NCBI GenBank assembly: GCA_041736895.1
Contig: JBGSSS010000046.1
Coordinates: 1-52,867, forward strand
Length of the DNA stretch: 52,867 bases
Direction: 5' to 3'
From: JANRLT01 sp041736895
GTDB lineage: Bacteria > Planctomycetota > Planctomycetia > Pirellulales > JALHPA01
Program-made: the position numbers and the translations under genes
The notes under the pieces: model-generated
The model's database searches: none
The model's input: only the letters and a program-made list of their open reading frames with translations
Told to the model about the DNA's origin: nothing
In this document: in pieces, positions 33,156-41,161 of the stretch
Numbering within the stretch: the stretch's first letter is position 1
How the letters are laid out: each line of letters starts with the position of its first letter

Positions 33156-33923
33156 TTAAAACCGTTCGGTCCAACTCGCCTGCGAATACTTTTCTTCGAC
33201 CAGCTTCTCCGTGAGCTCGGTCGGCAACGTCGGCAATTCGGCATCGGCCTCAAACGCCTCGCGCAGTGCCGTTACCATCCGCTCGCGCGCTAGCGGCAGG
33301 TTCGTAACAAACGTCTCGTGCTCCCGGCCCGCGCGATACTCGGGCATCCTCGCCGGCTGGCCTAGATACCGCGCGATGTTCGTCAGCGGGTAATCGTAAA
33401 GCAACGTGCCGTGATAGAGCAAATGCTGCCGCTTGCAGCGCAGCGCATTGCCGCTGAACTTGCGGCCCGCATGAACGAGATCGCAGATCCCGTGCACCGA
33501 GATCGTCAGGCCGTCGATCGATAGCGCACTGGACAATGTTTGCATCATTAAGCGATGCGCCTGATCGAGATCACGCAGCGCCGGCCGGGCGTGGTAGCTG
33601 AGCACGACGCCGTACATCAGGCAGCCAGCGCCGGTGACGATTGCCGCGCCGCCGCTGGCGCGGCGGAGGATCGGGACGCCATCGGCGCGGCAAGCGGCGA
33701 CGTTGGCTTCTTGCTGATACTTGGACGACGAGCCGAGGACAACAAATGGCGTCGTCGATTCCCAAAGCCGCAGCACTTCGCCGTCATGCGCCGCAAGCCA
33801 CGGGGCGTAGTCGTACTCACCGGCCTCGCGCGCAGTGAACGACGCCTCGGCCTGATCGAGCAGCGCTTCATCAAGCGCCAGATTTTCTTCCGGCGTCGCG
33901 GCAGTGTGATTCAGGAAGTACAA
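33156..33923 (-). CDS. lplA: Lipoate-protein ligase A family
   Basis: 255 residues. It attaches lipoate (or octanoate) to the lysine of E2 and GcvH proteins through a lipoyl-adenylate. The BPL/LplA fold is marked by ATPEENLALDEALL, VVLGSSSKYQQE, RRASGGAAIVTGAGCLMYGV and the lysine motif AGRKFSGNALRCKRQHLLYHGTLL. Length is short, without the C-terminal accessory domain of E. coli LplA, as in LplA/LipL-type enzymes. The start is a TTG (MYFLNHT) with a weak AGG before it; there is no in-frame ATG nearby. A family J hairpin lies just upstream. Confidence 0.9.
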   Translation of the reverse strand: MYFLNHTAATPEENLALDEALLDQAEASFTAREAGEYDYAPWLAAHDGEVLRLWESTTPFVVLGSSSKYQQEANVAACRADGVPILRRASGGAAIVTGAGCLMYGVVLSYHARPALRDLDQAHRLMMQTLSSALSIDGLTISVHGICDLVHAGRKFSGNALRCKRQHLLYHGTLLYDYPLTNIARYLGQPARMPEYRAGREHETFVTNLPLARERMVTALREAFEADAELPTLPTELTEKLVEEKYSQASWTERF

Positions 33924-33932
33924 GCAATGAAC

Positions 33933-33958
33933 CTAAGCCCACGGGCTCCGCCCCGTGG
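33933..33958. repeat. Family J hairpin, copy 1
   Basis: CTAAGC flank, arms CCACGGG and CCCGTGG around CTCCGC. Its inverted partner is at 34012-34037. Confidence 0.88.
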
Positions 33959-34011
33959 AAGAAAGACATCCAAATGCAAATAGTCATCGAGCTAGAATCG
34001 AACATTTTGCT

Positions 34012-34037
34012 CCAGGGGGCGGAGCCCCTGGGCTTAG
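34012..34037. repeat. Family J hairpin, copy 2 (inverted)
   Basis: Reverse complement orientation, arms CCAGGGG and CCCCTGG around CTCCGC. One stem pair is C-G in copy 1 and G-C here. With copy 1 it forms an inverted pair (REPIN-like) 54 nt apart. Confidence 0.88.
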
Positions 34038-34125
34038 GAGTTGATCAGCCCCTAGTCGCTGCAATCGCTCGCTTCTAAACTATACATAGAACGCCGTTTT
34101 TCACGAACCCTCTACTTTGGAGTCG

Positions 34126-34167
34126 GTATTCTGTACTCAGTACCCCGTACTCTGTACTTTGTACTCT
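34126..34167 (+). repeat. Tandem 7-bp repeat (GTACnnn family)
   Basis: Six heptamers in exact register: GTATTCT, GTACTCA, GTACCCC, GTACTCT, GTACTTT, GTACTCT. It ends 8 nt before the start of the next gene. Confidence 0.9.
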
Positions 34168-34175
34168 GCCTGTTC

Positions 34176-35297
34176 ATGTCCGAATCGCCCGCCTCTTCCG
34201 AACCGTATTCGCCCGACAAAAATCTGCCGCCGGTGCAGCCGCCGACGCTCGGATTTTTGGTCCAGTTGTTCGTGATCCCCGGCATGATCGTCGGCGTCAT
34301 CGTCATGGTTTGGATGCTGTTCAACTGGCTGGCGCACATGGGGAACGATCCCAGCAAGGAGCTCGACATCCTGGCCAGCGGCAGTAAGGGGCGTTGGCAA
34401 GCGGCGTTCAATCTGGCGAAACAACTGGCCGACGACAAGGAGGGCAAGCTGCGCGGCAACGCCGAGATGGCCGGCAAGATGGCCGCGATCTTGACCACAG
34501 CGCTCGACACGCCGCTGAACCGAGGGACCAAGCCGAGCGATATCAACGAGAAGCAAGAAGCGATCCAATTGCGGTACTACCTGGTCCGCTCGCTAGGTCT
34601 CTTCACGGTCGATGCGGGAACCAAAGTGCTTCTCCGCGCCGCCACGCCGAATGAGGATGCGGACGAACTCCAGGTGCAAGTCGCCGCGCTCGATTCACTC
34701 GGCCAAATCGCGGCCGTGATGTTAACGCCTGCCAAGGGCACACTCGACAGCAAGCCGAAGCCGTGGGAACACGAACCCGCGGTCCGCGCGGCCATGCTCT
34801 CCGCATCTCACAGTAATCAGCTCGAAGCCAAAGAGCGCGCGGCGTTTCACCTGGGCCAGTTCCAGGAACCCACGGTGACCGCGCGGCTGGAACAATTGAC
34901 TGAAGACGCGCAGTTGCTCACCCGGTTTCATGCCGCGACAAGTCTCGCACTCCACGGCAACGACAAGGCGCTGCCGGTCCTGCGCGAGATGCTCGAAGTC
35001 ACGCCGGCCGATTTGCTGCCCGAAAAATTTCGTAAGCCCGAAGAGCACCTCAAGACGCTCAAAGACTACGAGCAAAAGAGCTTTGAGAATGAAATCAAGA
35101 ATCAAAATGACATCGCCGTGCAGAAGCGCGTGCTTGTGATCCGCAACACGCTCGAGAGCCTGGTGAAGCTCAAGGAAAAGAATCCCAAAGTCGACCTAAG
35201 CACGGTGTTGCCCGCGGTCGAGCGTCTGCAAGCGGATCCAAACAAAGGCATAAGTGACTTGGCCAAAGAGAAGTTCCAGAAGCTGAAAAAAGGCTAG
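34176..35297 (+). CDS. Membrane-anchored HEAT-repeat protein
   Basis: 373 residues. A Pro-rich cytoplasmic start is followed by one membrane span (LGFLVQLFVIPGMIVGVIVMVWMLFNW, about 26-52), and then mostly helical sequence with HEAT-like units (VQVAALDSLGQIAAV, FHLGQFQEPTVTARLEQL, ATSLALHGNDKALPVLREML). The C-terminal part is Lys-rich coiled helix (SFENEIKNQNDIAVQKRVLVI). The large VWA protein follows 122 nt downstream on the same strand, so the two may act together at the membrane. No enzymatic motif. Confidence 0.8.
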   Translation: MSESPASSEPYSPDKNLPPVQPPTLGFLVQLFVIPGMIVGVIVMVWMLFNWLAHMGNDPSKELDILASGSKGRWQAAFNLAKQLADDKEGKLRGNAEMAGKMAAILTTALDTPLNRGTKPSDINEKQEAIQLRYYLVRSLGLFTVDAGTKVLLRAATPNEDADELQVQVAALDSLGQIAAVMLTPAKGTLDSKPKPWEHEPAVRAAMLSASHSNQLEAKERAAFHLGQFQEPTVTARLEQLTEDAQLLTRFHAATSLALHGNDKALPVLREMLEVTPADLLPEKFRKPEEHLKTLKDYEQKSFENEIKNQNDIAVQKRVLVIRNTLESLVKLKEKNPKVDLSTVLPAVERLQADPNKGISDLAKEKFQKLKKG

Positions 35298-35419
35298 CGA
35301 CGCAAGGCATTAGTCATTTAGAACTAACAAAACTGTCGCTTCTCGTGAAGAAATTGAATACAATTTCATGCGTGAATTCCTTTTTCCACACGCATTGCGC
35401 CTAACGCCCAGCGCTCGAC

Positions 35420-38400
35420 ATGCCCGCCACTCTCACCTTTCTCGCGCCGTGGTGGCTGTTGCTGCTCGCCGGGATTCCCGTGCTGTGGTGGTGGAGTCTG
35501 CGCTCGCTTTCGGGGCTGGGTAAAACGCGGCGTTGGATTGCCCTCTTGTTGCGAAGCTTGGTTCTCATCGCGGTGATCTTGGCGCTCGCCGAGGTTCATC
35601 TCGAACGGACCAGCGACAAGGTGACGGTGATCTATCTGCTCGATCAATCGATCAGCATCCCTGGGGATCAGCGGCGGCTGATGATCGAATATGTCAACGC
35701 AGAAATCCGCAAGCACCGCAATGCTCCGCGCGAAGACAAGGCGGGCGTCATTGTCTTTGCCCGCGAACCGGCGGTCGAACATGCGCCATACGACGAAGCG
35801 ATCCGCGTCCCGCAGAACATCGAGAGCCGAATCGAGACCGACGCGACGAACTTGGCCGGGGCGATGAAACTCGCGCAAGCCTCGTTGCCCGAGGATTCCG
35901 CCGGGCGGATCGTCATCATCTGTGACGGCAACGAAAACATCGGCGACGCCCGCGCCGCCGGCCGCCGCTTGGCCGAGACGGGCGTCGGGATCGATGTCGT
36001 GCCGATTGGGTACTTGCCGCGCGGCGAAGTGGCGGTCGAAAAAATCACGGTTCCCAACGACGTCAACCGCGGCCAGCCGTTTGATTTGCGCGTTGTGGTC
36101 GATAACCTGACGCCGCCTGCGACACCCAACAAAGCCGGTACTCCGGCCAATAAACAACTGACGGGCAAGCTGAAAATCATTCGCAAGAGCGGCGGCAATG
36201 AAACCGTCCTCGAAGAAAAAGCCGTCACCCTGCCGCCAGGCAAATCGGTCTACACGCTCCGCGAAGAGATCGACGCCGCGGGGTTTTACACCTACGACGC
36301 GACATTTGTCCCCGACGACAAGCGGCAGGATGGCCTTTCGCAAAACAACACGGCGACCGCTTTTTCGCAAGTTCGCGGCAAAGGGCAAGTCCTGCTCATC
36401 GAATACGAAGATCCCGAAAACAACGTCCCCCGCGGGCAGTACGATTTTCTCGTCGAGCGGCTGAAGAAGGAGAACCTGCAAGTCACGGTCCGCAGCACGC
36501 GCGATCCGGTGAGTTCGCTCGGCGAATTGCAGCCGTACGATTCGGTGATCTTGGCAAATTGCCCGCGCGAACAGTTCACCGATGAGCAGATTCGGATGTT
36601 GGTTTACAACACGCGCGAGCTCGGCGCGGGTTTGATTCTGCTCGGCGGCGAGCATAGTTTTGGCGCGGGGGGCTGGGGCGGAACCGAGCTTGAGGCCGCG
36701 TTGCCGGTCGATTTTCAGATTCGCAACGCCCAGGTCGCCCCCGTCGGGGCGCTGGCGATGATTATGCACGCCTCGGAAATGGCCAACGGCAATTACTGGC
36801 AGACGCAAATCGGCATCGCGGCCGTCGATGCGCTCGGCTCGCAGGACTACTGCGGCGTGCTGCAATGGAACGGGACTGCGAATTGGCTCTGGAAAGGGGT
36901 CGCCGGCGGGCTGGCGTCGGTCGGCAAGAACCGCACGAACATGAAGGCCAACCTCGACACGATGACGCCGGGCGACATGCCGGATTTCGAATCGACGATG
37001 CTGGCCGCGGCAAACGCGTTTGCTCTCGTCGATGCGAACAATCCGAATCGTCCGGCGAACACGCCAGCAGCCGCGGTCAAGCACCTGATCATTATCAGCG
37101 ATGGCGACCCAAGCCAGCCGACGCAAGCGACGTTGAACCAGCTATCGAAACTGCGCGTGACGATCACCACCGTCGGCGTCGGGACGCACGGCGCGCCCGA
37201 GGATAGCGTCATGCAATCGATCGCGAACTACGACAAATCTCTGCGCGGCAAATATCACAAGGTCACCAATCCCAAGAACCTGCCCAAAATTTACCAGCAA
37301 GAAGCGCGCAAGATCTCGCGCCCGCTGATCTACGAAAACGCCAAGGGCATCGGCGTCCTGCCGAAGTATCCTCACGAGATGCTCAAGGGGATCGATGTGG
37401 CGAAAGTGCCGCCGCTGACGGGTTATGTCCGCTCGACGGTCAAAGAAAACCAACTGGTCGAAGTGGGACTCGTCGCCGATCAGCCCAAAGAGGGCTCGGG
37501 GATCGAAAGCGAGAAGTACAACACGCTGCTCGCCAGTTGGACTTATGGGCTTGGCAAGTCGGTCGTCTGGACGAGCGACACGGGGCAGCGCTGGGCGAAC
37601 AACTGGTCGCAGTGGGGCGATTACGACCGCTTCTTTAGTCAGATGGTCCGCTGGTCGATGCGGCCGAGCGGCGATACTGGCAAGTTCAACATCACAACCG
37701 AGACCAAAGACGGGAAAGGGCGCATCATCATCACGGCGCTCGACCAAGAAGACTCGTTCATGAACTTCATGCAGTTCAACGGCAACGTCGTCGGACCGAA
37801 CTTCAAGGCCAGCGAAGTCAGCGTCAAGCAAGTCGCCCCCGGCCGCTACGTCGCCGAATTCAACGCGAGCGAAAGCGGCAACTACTTTCTGACACTCGCT
37901 CCGATCGGCGCTGATGGCAAGCGCATGGCCCCGATTCTCACCGGCGTCAATGTGCCGTACTCGCCCGAGTTTTTGGACCGTGAACCGAACGAAGCTTTGC
38001 TCCGTGACCTCGCCGCGCTGCAGCCAGCGGGGAGCGAGCCGGGCACGGTGATCCAGGGCAAGGACTTGAACACCTTGCTCACCACGGACACGTTCCGGCA
38101 CAATGTGACGCGGGCGACGAGCCAGCGCGAGATTTGGCATTGGATCTTGTTCGGCGGCGGGATTTTGTTTTTCTTCGATGTCTTCTTCCGCCGCGTGGCG
38201 ATTGATTGGTCGTATATTGGCAAGCAATTCGGCGCGTTCCGCGACAAGATTCTCCGCCGCCAGCCAATCGCCGAAACGGCCGTCACGCTCGATCGCCTCC
38301 GTTCGAGCAAAGCCGCGCTCCAGGCCAAGCAACGCGAAGCGCGCGCGGGGACGAGTCTCGACGCGCCGCCGTCCGCACCGCTCCCCAGCGCCGACCCGAA

Positions 38401-38560
38401 CATCCTCGATCGCCCCACAGGTGCAGCCGCGCCGAAACCAGGTGCTGCTCCGCCGCCAGAAGCGCCGCCGGCCGAAGCCGAGGATCATATGAGCCGGTTG
38501 CTCAAGGCGAAGAAGCGTGTGTGGGAAGACAAGGATAAGGATGGCGGGAAGGGGAAGTAG
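35420..38560 (+). CDS. Large membrane protein with VWA and amidotransferase-like domains
   Basis: 1046 residues. Two N-terminal spans (about 8-25 and 40-57) are followed by a von Willebrand A domain with a MIDAS motif (LLDQSIS, Asp75-x-Ser77-x-Ser79). A class-I glutamine-amidotransferase-like region lies at about 375-430 (DSVILANCPREQFTDEQI, LILLGGEHSFGAGGWGG) with no obvious catalytic triad. A further VWA-like segment with HLIIISDGD is near 554. A last span at about 905-925 (WILFGGGILFFFDVFF) precedes a Pro/Ala/Lys-rich cytoplasmic tail. This plan matches planctomycete and BatA-like proteins thought to organise the cell envelope; partners and ligand are unknown. Confidence 0.85.
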   Translation: MPATLTFLAPWWLLLLAGIPVLWWWSLRSLSGLGKTRRWIALLLRSLVLIAVILALAEVHLERTSDKVTVIYLLDQSISIPGDQRRLMIEYVNAEIRKHRNAPREDKAGVIVFAREPAVEHAPYDEAIRVPQNIESRIETDATNLAGAMKLAQASLPEDSAGRIVIICDGNENIGDARAAGRRLAETGVGIDVVPIGYLPRGEVAVEKITVPNDVNRGQPFDLRVVVDNLTPPATPNKAGTPANKQLTGKLKIIRKSGGNETVLEEKAVTLPPGKSVYTLREEIDAAGFYTYDATFVPDDKRQDGLSQNNTATAFSQVRGKGQVLLIEYEDPENNVPRGQYDFLVERLKKENLQVTVRSTRDPVSSLGELQPYDSVILANCPREQFTDEQIRMLVYNTRELGAGLILLGGEHSFGAGGWGGTELEAALPVDFQIRNAQVAPVGALAMIMHASEMANGNYWQTQIGIAAVDALGSQDYCGVLQWNGTANWLWKGVAGGLASVGKNRTNMKANLDTMTPGDMPDFESTMLAAANAFALVDANNPNRPANTPAAAVKHLIIISDGDPSQPTQATLNQLSKLRVTITTVGVGTHGAPEDSVMQSIANYDKSLRGKYHKVTNPKNLPKIYQQEARKISRPLIYENAKGIGVLPKYPHEMLKGIDVAKVPPLTGYVRSTVKENQLVEVGLVADQPKEGSGIESEKYNTLLASWTYGLGKSVVWTSDTGQRWANNWSQWGDYDRFFSQMVRWSMRPSGDTGKFNITTETKDGKGRIIITALDQEDSFMNFMQFNGNVVGPNFKASEVSVKQVAPGRYVAEFNASESGNYFLTLAPIGADGKRMAPILTGVNVPYSPEFLDREPNEALLRDLAALQPAGSEPGTVIQGKDLNTLLTTDTFRHNVTRATSQREIWHWILFGGGILFFFDVFFRRVAIDWSYIGKQFGAFRDKILRRQPIAETAVTLDRLRSSKAALQAKQREARAGTSLDAPPSAPLPSADPNILDRPTGAAAPKPGAAPPPEAPPAEAEDHMSRLLKAKKRVWEDKDKDGGKGK

Positions 38561-38677
38561 CGTGGGCACGATCCATGTGGCACATAATAGACCAGACATT
38601 CCATTGGTGAGAACGCGAAATCGCTGTCTTCAACAATCGATTAAAAATCATTTTTGTTTTCAACACAGAGGATTGCA

Positions 38678-39136
38678 ATGAGTATCGGAGAAAGTGACCT
38701 TTACCACGGAGCTGTTCTGGCACTAATAGTGAAATATAGCAATGCCAAGTTTACAAAGAAAAATGAATATGGCCATTATTGGTTATACACGAAAAATGGA
38801 GTCCGACGTTTTCTTGTGAAACATACGAAAGGCAGCAGAAATACCTGGCGATTTACTTTGACTTCAGAAAATCTCAATGTCTTGCAAGAGAATATAAATG
38901 AGTCAGATAATGAAGCGTCAATAAAATCATTTCTAATCCTTGTTTGCCACCGAGAAGCTATCTGCATTTTAACTAAAAACCAAATTCGTAAGTCTGTAAA
39001 CTTGTTAAGCGCATCGCAACAATGGATTCGTATTGCCATTCCAAGTAAAGGTTCAGGAATGAGAGTTTCCGGTAGTAAAAATCAATTGCAGAAGATTGTC
39101 AAGAGAAATTCTTTCCCTAGCGTATTGTTTAGCTGA
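38678..39136 (+). CDS. AT-rich orphan gene
   Basis: 152 residues from the ATG at 38678, which has an AGAGGA motif 6 nt before it. Lys/Ser/Asn-rich protein with YHGAVLALIVKYSNAKF and an aromatic KNEYGHYWLYTKNGVRRF stretch. No family is recognised. Codon use is strikingly AT-rich against the roughly 58% GC of the region, and together with the next gene it forms a compositional islet, so recent transfer is likely. Confidence 0.7.
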   Translation: MSIGESDLYHGAVLALIVKYSNAKFTKKNEYGHYWLYTKNGVRRFLVKHTKGSRNTWRFTLTSENLNVLQENINESDNEASIKSFLILVCHREAICILTKNQIRKSVNLLSASQQWIRIAIPSKGSGMRVSGSKNQLQKIVKRNSFPSVLFS

Positions 39137-39211
39137 CCATGTCGTATTAAATTACGTAGTCGAATGCGCAACATGATTCACTACTCCTACTTTCCAGGAT
39201 TTATATCGATC

Positions 39212-39589
39212 ATGAATAAAGTACTCATTGCACTATTCTTCACCCTTGCAAGCTGCTTCATTGGATGTGGAACAAGTAATACTTCAAAAACAAATGAAAT
39301 AATTAACCACAAGTGGTGGAATAAGAAGCCGAGTAGTAAAGTAGTAAATTCAATCATCAACCTAGTTGTAGATACAAATTCAGGACACTGCGTCTATGTA
39401 GATGATCAAGGAAAAACTTCTGTAAGAAAGTTTTTCGGTAACACACCTATGCCTACCAGTGAGATAGGTCCACGTCGATTCATTGTTTTTGTCGAGGGTG
39501 AAAAACGTTATACGAAGGAAATAGCAACTCAAAAGATTTTGACCGCATTAGATAATGTTGAATTTCGTGATGGATCCGGAGGCAATTAA
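39212..39589 (+). CDS. AT-rich putative lipoprotein
   Basis: 125 residues from the ATG at 39212; upstream codons in frame lack a signal. The N-terminus MNKVLIALFFTLASCFIGCG has a lipoprotein signal with Cys19 as the likely lipidated residue. The rest is Asn/Lys/Thr-rich, with VVDTNSGHCVYVDDQGKTSV and an end in GGN. No family is recognised. It shares the AT-rich composition of the gene before it and probably arrived with it. Confidence 0.7.
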   Translation: MNKVLIALFFTLASCFIGCGTSNTSKTNEIINHKWWNKKPSSKVVNSIINLVVDTNSGHCVYVDDQGKTSVRKFFGNTPMPTSEIGPRRFIVFVEGEKRYTKEIATQKILTALDNVEFRDGSGGN

Positions 39590-39598
39590 AATATTGCA

Positions 39599-39623
39599 TC
39601 GCCCTGGCTAACGCCTCGGGCTT
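39599..39623 (-). repeat. Family E hairpin directly after a stop codon
   Basis: On the minus strand AAGCCCG, then GGC-GTTA-GCC, then AGGGCGA follow immediately after the TGA of the gene at 39624. Compare copies at 43438 and 44086. Confidence 0.82.
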
Positions 39624-40445
39624 TCATGTCTCGTCTTCACCCCGTTTCTTCTTCCTTCGCCGCTGGTTTTCCGCCATCTCGCGGAGCAAATCCACCCCCT
39701 TCGCCTCCAGGTGCTCGAAATCGGGGCGATCCATGATCGGGGCTTCGTACGAAAGGCCTTCGGCTTTGAGCAGGTCGCCGAGCTGACCCGCGACGCCGGC
39801 GATGAGGCCGTTCCATTTGCGCAAGGTCTGCAACAGCCGATTCACGTCGCGATGCTTGTGGTACTCCGAATCGTCGAGAACGCGGACTTTGAACCCCAGC
39901 GAGCGGATCTGGTCAAGGAGTTCGATCAGCGAGAGGTGGGCCTTGAGAAAATTCGCTTCGCCGCCGAGCTTCGGGTTGCCGGCATACTGCGTTTTGCAGA
40001 AGCCTTGCCACGAGTAGTAGCCACGGCGGCGCGTCTCGAACTCGACCGGCTCGCCGGCGCCGACGTACGTCGTCTCGATGCCGTGCTCGTCGTACTCGAC
40101 GCGTTCTTCGTTGTGCTCGACCACCGCAGGATGACTGGCCAAGCCAATCGCCGCAGTTTCCGAACCCTCGACGCGGCAGATGAAAAACATCGCGTGGGTC
40201 GCTTCGACAAAGACGTTTTCGGTGTGCCCGTCGTCGCGCTTCCGCGTCAGGTACATGTCCCCGTGGCGAAAGGGATGGTCGTACTTGTGAAACGTGTACT
40301 CGCCGTCGGGCGCGTCTTGCTCGTAGATCTTCGAGACCGAATCGAACGGCAGTTGCTTTGCCAGTTTGTGCATCCGCCGCACGAGCTTGCGCGCTGTGGG
40401 GAGTTTGATCTTGGCCTTCCACTGGTAATGTAGAGTCAGTCCCAT
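39624..40445 (-). CDS. Hypothetical protein, 273 residues
   Basis: Soluble protein from the ATG at 40445 (MGLTLHYQWKAKIKLPTARKLV). It starts with a basic strand-helix, has DGEYTFHKYDHPFRHGDMYLTRKRDDG and several His/Asp-rich loops, a GIETTYVGAGEPVEFETRRRGYYSWQGFC segment, and a Lys/Glu-rich C-terminus. No family is recognised, although the N-terminal TLHYQWKAK start occurs in several planctomycete proteins. The stop TGA is followed at once by a family E hairpin. Confidence 0.65.
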   Translation of the reverse strand: MGLTLHYQWKAKIKLPTARKLVRRMHKLAKQLPFDSVSKIYEQDAPDGEYTFHKYDHPFRHGDMYLTRKRDDGHTENVFVEATHAMFFICRVEGSETAAIGLASHPAVVEHNEERVEYDEHGIETTYVGAGEPVEFETRRRGYYSWQGFCKTQYAGNPKLGGEANFLKAHLSLIELLDQIRSLGFKVRVLDDSEYHKHRDVNRLLQTLRKWNGLIAGVAGQLGDLLKAEGLSYEAPIMDRPDFEHLEAKGVDLLREMAENQRRRKKKRGEDET

Positions 40446-40505
40446 AAAAAGGCCCCCATTGGAATCGAGAAGAATGCCCGCCGATACCATCGGCGGCTTT
40501 GTGAA

Positions 40506-41057
40506 TTACAACTCGCCCTTCACGCCCAGTCCATGAAAATAATGCTCGACGCTCTCTTGATTCTCAAGCAGCCAGTCGATCGACGGTTCGTCGGCGAGCG
40601 CCTTGGTAATGACCTTGAGCGTCGCTTCGCGGTGAACTTGGAATAGGCCCGCGTGATCGAGTTCGTTGGCCGGAACCTTGAGCACACTCGGATCGAGCCA
40701 GACCGAGTAGATGATGCCCAACTCGCTGGCTTTCTTCTTGGGGATGATGCCCGCACGCACGGCGTCGAGCACCCCGTTGGCAATGCCGGCTTGGACGCTG
40801 CCCATTAGGATGTTGGTGTAGCGCGAATCGCTGACGGTGACCTTGCTGACCATCAGCGTGGCCGGTTTGACTTGCACATCGGAATTCAAGATCGCAAAGA
40901 CCCGCGTGTGGCCTTTGACTTGATCGCCGAGCAGCGTCGCGAGCGCTGTGCCGACAGGTCCATCGAGCTCGCCGATGACGATTTCCGGTTCGGCGCAGAG
41001 ATAGTCCTTGTCGCCTTCGACGAGTGCTTCGCCGGTGCGGAGAGTGATGCGGGGCAT
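40506..41057 (-). CDS. fae: Formaldehyde-activating enzyme (Fae) homologue lacking the catalytic His
   Basis: 183 residues. Fae joins formaldehyde to tetrahydromethanopterin. Conserved features are GEALVEGD (9-16), IVIGELDGP, VKPATLMVSKVTVSD (63-77), ANGVLDAVRAGIIP and the C-terminal half with HREATLKVITKALADEPS. In Fae the catalytic His17 lies in the segment AHIDLIIG; the matching segment here is AEPEIVIG, so Glu23 replaces it. The protein is therefore probably a paralogue with altered or lost activity, or a binding protein. Planctomycetes are known to carry H4MPT-linked C1 genes, but none is next to it here. Confidence 0.85.
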   Translation of the reverse strand: MPRITLRTGEALVEGDKDYLCAEPEIVIGELDGPVGTALATLLGDQVKGHTRVFAILNSDVQVKPATLMVSKVTVSDSRYTNILMGSVQAGIANGVLDAVRAGIIPKKKASELGIIYSVWLDPSVLKVPANELDHAGLFQVHREATLKVITKALADEPSIDWLLENQESVEHYFHGLGVKGEL

Positions 41058-41161
41058 ATATGTTGAGTTAGAAAGTGAGCGGATTCAGGGCCGATCCCCG
41101 AATTGGCTCGCTTATCATAACACGACGCGCGGGCAGGAGCGAAATGGCTGCGAAAAAGATC

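Noticed and set aside
35366..38599. Long minus-strand frames opposite the VWA gene
   Set aside because: Shadows; the plus-strand protein has clear spans and a MIDAS motif.
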